Positions 6,943 through 14,737 of a stretch of 37,348 nucleotides of DNA are shown here, piece by piece. The stretch comes from Scatosoma sp045614565 (lineage in GTDB: Bacteria > Bacillota > Clostridia > Christensenellales > Borkfalkiaceae): assembly GCA_045614565.1 (NCBI GenBank), contig JAZLDG010000089.1, positions 1 to 37,348 on the forward strand. The letters run 5' to 3'. Positions within the stretch are counted from its first letter, which is position 1. Each line of letters begins with the position of its first letter. The position numbers and the translations under genes were made by a program. The notes beneath the pieces were generated by a model that worked only from the letters and a program-made list of their open reading frames with translations, made no database searches and was not told the origin of the DNA.

Positions 6943-7953
6943 ATGGGTTACGCGGCGGAGAAAAAACGGGAAGAAAAGCGAAAGAAAAAGGCGAAAAACA
7001 TACTCTTTTTCGTGGTGGCGATCGTTTTGGCGGCGTTGATCGTTTTTGCTTGTATCTTCACGCCGAATACGTGGAAATTTTACGTTGCGCTTCCAAATAC
7101 GGGTACGCGCGCGGAAGGGGAAATGCGTATTCATTTCTTGGACGTGGGGCAAGGCGACGCAACGATTATCGAGCTACCCGACGGAAAGACCTTTCTAATC
7201 GACGGCGGCGACGGCAAAGAGAGTACGGAAACGGCTTTGATGCGGTATTTGAACGCGCTACAAGTGGAAACCATCGATTATTTGCTCGTAACGCACGCGA
7301 ATGCCGACCATTGCGGGGCTTTGGACAGCGTACTTGCCTATAAACAGGTCAAGCAAGCGTTTATACCCTTCGTAAAAGAAACGGTAAACGAAGAATACGC
7401 GTCCTTTTACGCGGCGTTAATGCAAGAAAACTGCTCGGTTTCATACGCGTCGCGTTCGGTGGATTTGAGTAGTACGGAAAGCACGTATCCGTATACGCTT
7501 TCGTTTTTATATCCGTACACGGTGGACGTGTCGGGGGAAATGGACGACACCGCGGGCGAGAATAACGATGGTTCGGCGGTGGTATGGCTCGATTATAACG
7601 GCGTGAGCGCATTGTTTACGGGTGACGCGTCAAGCGCGGTAGAAGAAAAACTCGTTTGGGATCATAAAATGGGGCTTTTGCCAAATGTGGAGCTTACGAG
7701 TACGGAAATTTTGAAAGTCGCACACCACGGAAGCGAGTATTCGACGAGTTTGGAGTTTTTAGAGTATATTCACGCGCAAACGGCGGTGATTTCTTGCGGG
7801 GTGGAGAATGCGTACGGACATCCTGCGCCGACCGTTTTAGATAATTTGACGGAAAACGGGTGCAAGGTTTACCGTACCGATTTGGACGGGAGTATCGTAA
7901 TCACAGTGCCGCAGGAATGGGAAAAGAGTACGGTAAGAAAATTAGGGAAATAA
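6943..7953 (+). CDS. Membrane-anchored ComEC-like metallo-beta-lactamase-fold hydrolase
   Basis: The protein has 336 residues. A Lys/Arg-rich N-terminus precedes one membrane segment (about 19-41); the rest is a metallo-beta-lactamase domain expected outside the cell. MRIHFLDVGQGDA at 61-73 and the metal motif THANADH at 117-123 match the ComEC C-terminal hydrolase type, in which the second metal His is replaced (Asp in ComEC, Asn here). Later motifs are FTGDA and KVAHHGSEYSTS, then YGHPAP. Solitary proteins of this kind are common in Clostridia and are probably nucleases or phosphodiesterases; the substrate is unknown. There is no ComEC channel domain, so a direct role in DNA uptake is unlikely. 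It follows the Mrp gene by eight bases. Confidence 0.88.
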   Translation: MGYAAEKKREEKRKKKAKNILFFVVAIVLAALIVFACIFTPNTWKFYVALPNTGTRAEGEMRIHFLDVGQGDATIIELPDGKTFLIDGGDGKESTETALMRYLNALQVETIDYLLVTHANADHCGALDSVLAYKQVKQAFIPFVKETVNEEYASFYAALMQENCSVSYASRSVDLSSTESTYPYTLSFLYPYTVDVSGEMDDTAGENNDGSAVVWLDYNGVSALFTGDASSAVEEKLVWDHKMGLLPNVELTSTEILKVAHHGSEYSTSLEFLEYIHAQTAVISCGVENAYGHPAPTVLDNLTENGCKVYRTDLDGSIVITVPQEWEKSTVRKLGK

Positions 7954-8000
7954 TATTACCATAATTTCACCGCATTTTCACCGTAAAGAGAAAGATAATT

Positions 8001-8009
8001 TGGTATAAT
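8001..8009 (+). promoter_or_regulatory. Extended -10 promoter placing the start at the ecfA ATG
   Basis: TGGTATAAT is an extended -10 element (TGn plus the perfect hexamer at 8004-8009). Counting seven bases from the last T puts the start of transcription at A8016, the first base of the ATG. No good -35 is visible. Confidence 0.75.
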
Positions 8010-8015
8010 AGATTT

Positions 8016-9887
8016 ATGGAAGCGATCAAGTTTGAAAAAGTGCATTTTGCCTACCGTGACGGTGGGGAAGAATCGGGAAGCGACGATATTTTTGCGCCCG
8101 ATTCCGCTTTTGCGTTGGACGGGATCGATTTTTGCGTGGAAGAAGGTGAATTCGTTGCCGTGCTTGGGCATAACGGGAGCGGAAAATCCACGCTCGCGCG
8201 GCTCACGAACGGTTTGCTTGCCCCCGAAGCGGGTAAGATCACGGTGCTGGGAATGGACGCAAGTGACGAGAAAAATCTTTTTGAAATCCGCAAAAACGTG
8301 GGAATTGTGTTCCAAAACCCCGACAATCAAACGGTGGCTTCCATCATCGAAGACGACGTTGCGTTCGGACCTGAAAACGTGGGCGTGCCCCGTCAAGAAA
8401 TCGGGGAACGCATTGATTTTGCTTTGAATGCGGTGGGAATGAACGAATACCGTTACGCCACGACGACGCGTCTTTCGGGCGGACAAAAGCAACGGGTAGC
8501 GATCGCGGGCGTTTTGGCGTTAAAGCCGCGCGTAATGATTTTAGACGAGTCCACGGCAATGCTTGATCCGCGCGGAAGAAAAGAAGTAATGCAGGTCGTG
8601 CAAAAGCTCAATCGTGAAGAAAAAATGACCGTGCTTTTGATTACCCATTTCCCCGAAGAAGCGTTGCTTGCCGATCGCGCGGTGGTAATGAATCGCGGTA
8701 AAATCGTGCTGGAAGGTAAGCCACAGGAAATTTTGGCGCGGGAAGACGAGCTTGCAAAATGCTCGCTCACGCTTCCGCGTGCGTTAAAAATTTGTCGGGG
8801 CTTGCGTAAGGACGGTCTTGATATAGAAGATAGTTTTACCGTTTCGCCGATTGCCGATACGATTGCACGAGCCGTTGAAAACAAGGGGGCAGGTACGCGT
8901 TCAACGCCTGTTAAACGGGAATTTTCGCAAGATGAAAAGGGCAAAATCGTCTGTGAAAACCTTTCGTATACCTACAACGAAAATTCGGCGTTCGCGACCC
9001 CTGCGCTGGATAGCGTTTCGCTCACGATTAACTCGGGTGAATTTTTCGGGATTATCGGACAAACGGGAAGCGGGAAATCGACCTTCGTACAGCATTTGAA
9101 CGCCTTGATTAAACTCCCGAGCGCGGAGAAAAAATATAAAGCGAAGAAACAAAAGAAAAACGTGCCGTTGTTGCCGCAAACTAAATTGACGGTCGGCGGG
9201 TTTGATTTGACGGATAAACGCACCGATTTCAAAGCCCTTCGCAGCAAAGTGGGAATGGTTTTTCAATATCCCGAATATCAGCTCTTTGCCGAAACGGTAT
9301 TTGAAGACGTGGCGTTTGGGCTTAAAAATTTTCACAAAAATTTGACGGAGGACGAAATAAAAACCGCCGTTCGCGAAGCAGTTGAAACGGTTGGACTGAA
9401 TTTTAACGAAATCAAAAACCGTTCGCCGTTCGAGCTTTCGGGCGGGCAACGCCGCCGTGTAGCGATAGCGGGCGTGATCGTGACCAAGCCCGAAATTTTG
9501 GTTTTGGACGAGCCTGCCGCGGGGCTTGATCCCTTGGGTAAGGAAGAAATAATGTCTTTGCTTCATAGGCTCCATAATTTGTGGTGTAAAACGGTGATTA
9601 TCGTTTCGCACGATATGGACGAAATTGCCGAAAACTGTACGCGTGCGGCGATTTTTTCGGAAGGGAAAATAATCGCTTGTGGCACGCCGAAAGAGATTTT
9701 TGAGACTTCTTTGGTTACGGAAAAGGCGGGTTTGGATTTGCCGTTTACGGCAAAGCTCGTCGCGGCGTTACGGGAAAAAAAGGTGGGGATCGATTGCGAT
9801 TTAACGAGCCAAGATTTCCTTTTACAAGTAAAAAAGGCGTGGGCAGGTATGCGATTAAACGCCGAAGGGGGCGAAAGCGATGCGTGA
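8016..9887 (+). CDS. ecfA: Fused energy-coupling factor ATPase, EcfA1-EcfA2
   Basis: This 623-residue protein joins two complete ABC ATPases that are usually separate genes. The first half has Walker A GHNGSGKST at 51-59, Q-loop VFQNPDNQ, signature LSGGQ at 153-157 and Walker B MILDES at 174-179. The second half has GQTGSGKST at 348-356, VFQYPEYQLFAETVFEDVAFG, LSGGQ at 474-478 and LDEP at 497-500. The order matches EcfA1 then EcfA2, the motors of ECF transporters for vitamins and metals. The link at about 289-311 is non-conserved and is encoded by a copy of the GGGCAGGTAYGCG repeat; another copy encodes the C-terminal tail. EcfT starts eight bases before this stop. No ribosome binding site precedes the ATG, consistent with a leaderless mRNA. 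Confidence 0.93.
   Translation: MEAIKFEKVHFAYRDGGEESGSDDIFAPDSAFALDGIDFCVEEGEFVAVLGHNGSGKSTLARLTNGLLAPEAGKITVLGMDASDEKNLFEIRKNVGIVFQNPDNQTVASIIEDDVAFGPENVGVPRQEIGERIDFALNAVGMNEYRYATTTRLSGGQKQRVAIAGVLALKPRVMILDESTAMLDPRGRKEVMQVVQKLNREEKMTVLLITHFPEEALLADRAVVMNRGKIVLEGKPQEILAREDELAKCSLTLPRALKICRGLRKDGLDIEDSFTVSPIADTIARAVENKGAGTRSTPVKREFSQDEKGKIVCENLSYTYNENSAFATPALDSVSLTINSGEFFGIIGQTGSGKSTFVQHLNALIKLPSAEKKYKAKKQKKNVPLLPQTKLTVGGFDLTDKRTDFKALRSKVGMVFQYPEYQLFAETVFEDVAFGLKNFHKNLTEDEIKTAVREAVETVGLNFNEIKNRSPFELSGGQRRRVAIAGVIVTKPEILVLDEPAAGLDPLGKEEIMSLLHRLHNLWCKTVIIVSHDMDEIAENCTRAAIFSEGKIIACGTPKEIFETSLVTEKAGLDLPFTAKLVAALREKKVGIDCDLTSQDFLLQVKKAWAGMRLNAEGGESDA
8886..8901 (+). repeat. GGGCAGGTAYGCG motif, copy 3 (EcfA fusion joint)
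   Basis: GGGGCAGGTACGCGTT lies exactly in the linker between the two ABC domains, read as Gly-Ala-Gly-Thr-Arg. The bases that follow (CAACGCCTGTTAAACGG) loosely resemble the longer repeat at 1013 and 37157. Confidence 0.65.
9841..9856 (+). repeat. GGGCAGGTAYGCG motif, copy 4 (end of ecfA)
   Basis: GGGCAGGTATGCGATT lies about 16 codons before the ecfA stop, in the poorly conserved tail, read as Ala-Gly-Met-Arg. Confidence 0.65.
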
Positions 9888-10686
9888 CGTTTCTTTTGGA
9901 CAGTACTATCCTGTAAGCTCTTTCGTGCATAAATGCGACCCCCGCACGAAAATCGTGTTTTTGATAGGGTATATCGTCGCTATTTTCTTGGCGCAAAATT
10001 TCTACGCGCTCGGCGCGTGCGCGCTCGTTTTTTTGATTATCGCCGCGCTTTCAAAAGTACCCTTTACGACCTTGCTCCGTTCCGTGAAAGCCGTGCTGTT
10101 TTTGTTGGTGTTTACGGCGATTTTGAACTTGTTTTTCCATTCGGGAGAAACGCCGTTATGGGAAGGCAGTTTTTTGACATGGGAAGCGGTATATTTCACG
10201 ATTTTCCTTGCCGTGCGTTTATTTTTGCTCGTGCTTGGCTCGTCGCTGCTTACCTTGACGACGACGCCCGTTTCGCTGACGGACGGGATTGAAAGCTTGC
10301 TTTCGCCCTTGAAATGGATACGATTCCCCGTCCACGAGCTGGCTTTAATTATGTCGATTGCTCTCCGTTTCATTCCCATTTTAATGGACGAAACCAACCG
10401 CATTATGAATGCGCAAAAAGCGCGTGGGGCGGATTTTGAAACGGGCGGAATATTCAAACGCGTAAAGGCGATCGTGCCCATTTTAATCCCCTTGCTCATC
10501 AGTGCGTTCCGCCGTTCGTCCGAGCTTGGCGACGCGATGGACGCAAGATGTTATTCAGGCAGTAAAATGCGTACGAAATATAAAAAGCTTGCGTTTTCTT
10601 GGCGGGATTTGTTGGCGGCGTTGACCTTTTTGGCGTTGCTTGCGGGTGTGATTATATTAAAAATTTATACCCCCGCGCTCATTTAG
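9880..10686 (+). CDS. ecfT: ECF transporter transmembrane component EcfT
   Basis: This 268-residue membrane protein has about five or six hydrophobic segments and forms the energy-coupling scaffold that joins the EcfA ATPases to interchangeable substrate-binding S proteins. The two cytoplasmic coupling-helix motifs are present: AQKARGADFE near 170-180 and DAMDARCYSG near 218-228, both with the Ala-Arg pair typical of EcfT. The N-terminal HKCDPRTK stretch is also a family feature. It overlaps ecfA by eight bases, so translation is probably coupled. No S-component gene lies nearby, which fits a shared housekeeping module serving several unlinked S proteins. Confidence 0.93.
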   Translation: MRDVSFGQYYPVSSFVHKCDPRTKIVFLIGYIVAIFLAQNFYALGACALVFLIIAALSKVPFTTLLRSVKAVLFLLVFTAILNLFFHSGETPLWEGSFLTWEAVYFTIFLAVRLFLLVLGSSLLTLTTTPVSLTDGIESLLSPLKWIRFPVHELALIMSIALRFIPILMDETNRIMNAQKARGADFETGGIFKRVKAIVPILIPLLISAFRRSSELGDAMDARCYSGSKMRTKYKKLAFSWRDLLAALTFLALLAGVIILKIYTPALI

Positions 10687-10708
10687 ACTTGGCAAAAGGA
10701 GAAACCGT

Positions 10709-11467
10709 ATGAGATACGTCTTGAAAATTGCCTACGACGGCAGCGATTACGCGGGTTGGCAATGCCAAAAAAACGCGCGGTCGGTGCAGGAAACGTTGGA
10801 AGAAGCGATAAAGACTGCGCTTGGTAAAAGTGTGAAAACGACGGCGAGCGGTCGTACGGACGCGGGCGTACACGCGGCGGGGCAAACCTGTCATTTCGAT
10901 TTGGACGGAGTGAGCGTTCCGCCCGAAAAAATGCCTGATTGCTTGAACCGCTTTTTACCGCCCGATATTCGCGTTTTACAGGGTTGGTCGGCGTCGTTAG
11001 CGTTTGATTGTAACCGTAGCGCGAAACGCAAAACGTACTGTTATACCTTATACGATAGCTTGCGGGAAATGCCGCTTATGGAGCGTTACGCCGTACGCGT
11101 TGAGAACGCGCCGAGCTTGGAAGCGTTGCAAAAATGCGCCAAGCTTTTGGAAGGCGCACACGATTTTAAGGCGTTTTGCGCTTCGGGCTCGTCCGTAAAA
11201 ACGACGGTTAGAACGGTGTACGAAGTCCGCGTAGAAGAAACTTTGAATTTTGGGCTTCGGGAAATTAAAATTTTCGTCACGGGCAACGGATTTTTGTATA
11301 ATATGGTGCGAACGATGACGGGAGAGCTTCTCGACCTTGCGAGCGGAAAACGAACGGAACAATCGCTTGTAGAAGCGTTTGAAACGGGCAAACGCGAACT
11401 GCTTGGAAAGACGATGCCAGCAAAGGGGCTTACGCTTATGTGCGTTGAATACGGAGAAAATCAATAG
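10709..11467 (+). CDS. truA: tRNA pseudouridine(38-40) synthase
   Basis: This 252-residue TruA isomerises uridines 38-40 in the anticodon arm of tRNAs. The catalytic Asp is Asp51 in SGRTDAGVHA; the N-terminal YDGSDYAGWQ and the later FLYNMVRTM are family hallmarks, and the length is normal. An AAAAGGAG site lies before the ATG. The order ecfA-ecfT-truA is a classic Firmicutes arrangement, usually attached to the rplQ end of the ribosomal protein operon. Here it sits behind the Mrp and metallo-hydrolase genes with its own promoter, so the block has been separated from the ribosomal genes. Confidence 0.96.
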   Translation: MRYVLKIAYDGSDYAGWQCQKNARSVQETLEEAIKTALGKSVKTTASGRTDAGVHAAGQTCHFDLDGVSVPPEKMPDCLNRFLPPDIRVLQGWSASLAFDCNRSAKRKTYCYTLYDSLREMPLMERYAVRVENAPSLEALQKCAKLLEGAHDFKAFCASGSSVKTTVRTVYEVRVEETLNFGLREIKIFVTGNGFLYNMVRTMTGELLDLASGKRTEQSLVEAFETGKRELLGKTMPAKGLTLMCVEYGENQ

Positions 11468-11475
11468 GAGATATT

Positions 11476-12315
11476 ATGGAAATTTATATGTTATATAATG
11501 CGGTGGCGAATATGTGCGTCTTGTTTGGCTTGACGGCACCCGCCGCGTTATTCGGTGGCTTAATCGGCGGTACGTCGGTATGGATTGGATTGTTTATCTT
11601 GCAAGGTTTCGGCGTGTACGCAATGGCGAAAAACCGAAATATGGAAAAAAGATGGCTGGCTTTCGTGCCGTTTGTAAGCTTGATGTATATCGGCAAACTC
11701 GTAGGCGAATGTAATCTGTTCGGTCAACGGGTAAAACGCGCAGGCTTGTACGCGATGATTGCGCAAATCGTGACCGCAGTTATATGCGCGTTGATCATTT
11801 TTGCGGAAATCTATCTTTGCGTAGTGGAAGGTACGCCCGAATACGATCAATGGTATACGCCGTACTGGCCGAATTTAGAAGGTTTTTCGCAAGTAACGTA
11901 CAGTTTTTATTATATCAGCGACTCCATTTTATCGATCTTTCAGTTGATTTACGAAATCCTGATGTTTATTTTAATGATGGGCTTGTACAGAAAATACGCA
12001 CCGAAAAATTATACGATCCTTGCCTTTCTTGCGCTCTTCGTACCCCTTTCTCGGTATATCGTAATTTTCGTGCTGCGCAACCGTCAAGAAATCGACTTCG
12101 ACGCGTATATGCGCGCCCGTCACGAAGCGTATATGCGCCAACGGGAACAATACCGCAATTACCCGTACAATAACCCTTATAACAATCCTTACAACGGACA
12201 AACCCCGCCCCGTCCCACGCAAGAACCCGAAGAACCGTTTGAAGAATTTGGCGGCGGGAAAACGGACGGTAACGGCGAAGGAAATTCGGAAAAATCGGAC
12301 GACTTTTTTGATTAA
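11476..12315 (+). CDS. Uncharacterised polytopic membrane protein with Asn/Pro/Tyr-rich tail
   Basis: I do not recognise a named family with confidence. The 279 residues contain about five hydrophobic segments (roughly 10-40, 65-75, 88-115, 140-165, 178-200). Between the first segments is AKNRNMEKRWLAFVPFVSL, loosely like small Firmicutes membrane proteins of the DUF5684 kind. From about residue 205 the protein is hydrophilic, with Arg/Tyr-rich YMRARHEAYMRQREQ, tandem YNNP repeats, and an acidic Gly-rich end (KSDDFFD). GGAG precedes the ATG, which follows truA by eight bases, so it is the last gene of the ecfA-ecfT-truA unit; a strong terminator follows. Position alone gives no function. Confidence 0.8.
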   Translation: MEIYMLYNAVANMCVLFGLTAPAALFGGLIGGTSVWIGLFILQGFGVYAMAKNRNMEKRWLAFVPFVSLMYIGKLVGECNLFGQRVKRAGLYAMIAQIVTAVICALIIFAEIYLCVVEGTPEYDQWYTPYWPNLEGFSQVTYSFYYISDSILSIFQLIYEILMFILMMGLYRKYAPKNYTILAFLALFVPLSRYIVIFVLRNRQEIDFDAYMRARHEAYMRQREQYRNYPYNNPYNNPYNGQTPPRPTQEPEEPFEEFGGGKTDGNGEGNSEKSDDFFD

Positions 12316-12321
12316 ATGCAT

Positions 12322-12363
12322 AGACGGAAAATTAAGAAAAACTTATATTTTCCGTCTTTTTTT
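12322..12363 (+). terminator. Terminator after the ecf-truA unit
   Basis: AGACGGAAAAT (12322-12332) pairs with ATTTTCCGTCT (12347-12357), followed by TTTTTT. Confidence 0.92.
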
Positions 12364-12385
12364 ATGCAAAAACGCCTTGAAACGG

Positions 12386-12414
12386 TTTACAGCTTTTTCG
12401 ACTTGTGGTATAAT
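12386..12414 (+). promoter_or_regulatory. SigA promoter of mnmE
   Basis: TTTACA (12386-12391), a 17-base spacer and TATAAT (12409-12414) with an extended TGG before it. The start is expected near 12421, leaving a 40-base leader that carries AAGGAG. Confidence 0.85.
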
Positions 12415-12462
12415 AGAATATAGATATAAACGAAAGTTATAAAACAAGGAGTGAGAAGTCGT

Positions 12463-13803
12463 ATGATGGAAGAAAATATATCGGCAATAGCAACCCCCGC
12501 GGGGCGCGGCGGTGTGGCGATTATCCGAATAAGCGGTAAAAGTCCGCTCGTCATCGCTTCTAAAATGTTTACCCCCGTAGGCAAAACGCAGGTTTTGGAT
12601 TTTCAGCCGTACCGTATGTACGCGGGAACGATCGACGGCGGGAATTTCTCCGATTTCGGACTTTGCGTATATTTCAAAGCCCCCGCAAGTTATACGGGCG
12701 AAGATATCGTCGAATTTCATTGCCACGGTGGTGAAAACGTCGCGCGGGGAATACTCAAACAAACCTTCAAGCTCGGCGCACGAAGCGCGGGGCGGGGCGA
12801 ATTTACCAAACGCGCCTTTTTGAACGGCAAGCTTTCTTTATCGTCCGCCGAAGGTGTGGCGGATATGATCAACGGCGAATCGGACGCCGAAGTGAAAGCG
12901 GGGTATTTGTTATACAGCGAAAAATTGACGGGGATTGTACGCGATTTGCAGGCGCAATTAAAAAACCTGCTCGCAGGGATCGACGTGTCCGTGGACTATC
13001 CCGAAGAAGATATCGAAGAACAGCACGTGGAAGAATTAAAGCTTGCATTGCTTGGGTTAAAGGAACGGCTTTCCGCGCTTCTTGCTACGTACGCTTCGGG
13101 ACGGAAAATTAAATCGGGCGTGACCGTCGCTATTTGCGGAAAACCCAACACGGGCAAAAGCTCGCTTTTGAATAAATTGCTTGGCTACGATAAAGCCATC
13201 GTTTCCGAAGTGGCGGGAACGACGCGCGATGCGGTGGAAGGAACGATAGAAATTCGCGGTAAAAAATTCAATCTTTACGACACGGCGGGTGTTCGCGAAA
13301 GCGGGGATAAAATTGAAAACATCGGTATTGAACGCGCGGAAGCGATTATTCGCTCGGCAGACGTGGCGGTTTTTGTGGCGGATTACGCAAGGGGCGTAGA
13401 CGAAGAAGACGCGCGCGTTTTGGAAATGCTTCGCGGGAAACCGCTTATTAAAATATTTAATAAGGTCGATCTTAATCGCGACGAAACGGAAACGGACGCG
13501 GACGTGCTTACGTCGGCGGTGACGGGGGAAGGGATTAATAAATTAAAAGATTTACTGTACGAGCGAAGCTTTGGCGAGCTTTCCGAAGATGCTGCGTTCT
13601 TGATTGAAGAACGGCATTTTGATGCGTTAAAGAGAAGCTTTACTTCGCTCGATCGCGCGATTTTCGCTTGCGATACGCAACCGTTGGATTTGATCGGCAT
13701 CGATGTAAAAGAAGCGTGGGACGCTTTGGGGGAAATTACGGGCGAAACGGCGACGGAAGCGATTATAGAAGAAATTTTCTCCAAGTTTTGCGTAGGGAAG
13801 TAA
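12463..13803 (+). CDS. mnmE: tRNA modification GTPase MnmE
   Basis: This 446-residue protein acts with MnmG to build the cmnm5 group on wobble uridine 34 of several tRNAs. The N-terminal folate-binding domain starts ISAIATPAGRGGVAIIRISG. The embedded G domain has GKPNTGKSS at 226-234 (Thr where most have Val), the switch loop DTAGVRES and NKVD. The C-terminus ends in FCVGK, with the catalytic Cys of the FC(I/V)GK motif. AAGGAG lies 11 bases before the ATG at 12463; a GTG at 12451 overlaps that site and is rejected. An ATG at 12466 is an equal alternative. Its usual partners (rnpA, yidC, jag, mnmG) are not adjacent. Confidence 0.95.
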   Translation: MMEENISAIATPAGRGGVAIIRISGKSPLVIASKMFTPVGKTQVLDFQPYRMYAGTIDGGNFSDFGLCVYFKAPASYTGEDIVEFHCHGGENVARGILKQTFKLGARSAGRGEFTKRAFLNGKLSLSSAEGVADMINGESDAEVKAGYLLYSEKLTGIVRDLQAQLKNLLAGIDVSVDYPEEDIEEQHVEELKLALLGLKERLSALLATYASGRKIKSGVTVAICGKPNTGKSSLLNKLLGYDKAIVSEVAGTTRDAVEGTIEIRGKKFNLYDTAGVRESGDKIENIGIERAEAIIRSADVAVFVADYARGVDEEDARVLEMLRGKPLIKIFNKVDLNRDETETDADVLTSAVTGEGINKLKDLLYERSFGELSEDAAFLIEERHFDALKRSFTSLDRAIFACDTQPLDLIGIDVKEAWDALGEITGETATEAIIEEIFSKFCVGK

Positions 13804-13823
13804 ATATAATATACAGAAGAAAA

Positions 13824-13837
13824 GGGGCAGGTATGAG
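13824..13837 (+). repeat. GGGCAGGTATG motif, copy 5 (before the LysR gene)
   Basis: GGGGCAGGTATGAG lies in the 37-base gap between mnmE and the LysR gene. It contains ATG AGA TAA, a Met-Arg-stop frame whose stop overlaps the LysR start codon (TAATG). Confidence 0.65.
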
Positions 13838-13840
13838 ATA

Positions 13841-14728
13841 ATGGTGAATTTGGATTTGTATAAAGTATTTTATACGGTTGCAAAATGCGGTAGTTTAACG
13901 CGCGCGGCGGAAGAATTATATATTTCCCAGCCCGCCGTTTCCCGTTCGATCAAACAGCTGGAAACGCAGCTCGGCGTTTCGCTGTTTACGCGTACCCATC
14001 GCGGTATGCAGCTTTCCGCAAACGGCGGAAAAATTATTTTTGAAGAAGTCGAACGTGCGTTAAAGCTTTTAAGCGACGCGCAAAACCGTATCAGCGAGAT
14101 GAAAACGTCCGCGACGGGTACGATCCGTATCGGCGCAAGCGACACCATTTTCGAGTATTTTCTTGCGGATAAAATCGTGGAATTTAACGAACGCTTCCCC
14201 GCTGTAAAAATCGAACTTTTGGCGGACGTAACCCCGCAAACGATTGAAAAACTCAAAGCGGACAAATGCGACGTGGCGTTCGTGAACCTGCCCATTGATA
14301 ACGATCCCGAATTGAAACTGTACGGGAATTGTATGCGCTTGAACGATATATTCGTCACGAGCGAAAAATACGCCGAGCTTACAACAAGCGAAGTCGGGGT
14401 TGAAAGCTTAAAAAAATACCCGCTCATACTTATGGAACAAAACACCGTTTCCCGTCGCTCGCTCGATAACTTTTTAAGCTCGATCGGGGTGAATTTAGAA
14501 CCGTCGATTGAAGTGGGGAGCTGGGATCTTATGAAACGGCTCGTAAGCCGCGGAATGGGGATCGGCGTCATTCCCCGTCAGTACGTAGAACACGCGTTGC
14601 GGGACGGCTCGCTTTTGGAAATCAAGACGGATATCGCTTTACCCGTCCGCTCGGTGGGAATGTTATTACCCCGTCACACGCCCCTTTCTTACGCACTCCA
14701 TTGTTTTATTGACGAATTTCAAAAATAA
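13841..14728 (+). CDS. LysR family transcriptional regulator
   Basis: The 295-residue protein has the standard LysR plan. A winged helix-turn-helix lies at about 1-65 (YKVFYTVAKCGSLTRAAEELYISQPAVSRSIKQLE, in segments); a type 2 periplasmic-binding effector domain begins near residue 90 (GTIRIGASDTIFEYFL). The closest recognisable subgroup is CysL/CbbR-like, but the effector cannot be named. The gene is co-directional with mnmE and lepA, with 9 bases to lepA, so no divergent target is apparent. A TATAAT at 13805-13810 may be a weak promoter. The ribosome binding position is filled by the GGGGCAGGTATG motif and a Met-Arg mini-frame overlapping the start, suggesting termination-reinitiation. Confidence 0.92.
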   Translation: MVNLDLYKVFYTVAKCGSLTRAAEELYISQPAVSRSIKQLETQLGVSLFTRTHRGMQLSANGGKIIFEEVERALKLLSDAQNRISEMKTSATGTIRIGASDTIFEYFLADKIVEFNERFPAVKIELLADVTPQTIEKLKADKCDVAFVNLPIDNDPELKLYGNCMRLNDIFVTSEKYAELTTSEVGVESLKKYPLILMEQNTVSRRSLDNFLSSIGVNLEPSIEVGSWDLMKRLVSRGMGIGVIPRQYVEHALRDGSLLEIKTDIALPVRSVGMLLPRHTPLSYALHCFIDEFQK

Positions 14729-14737
14729 GGTACGTTT

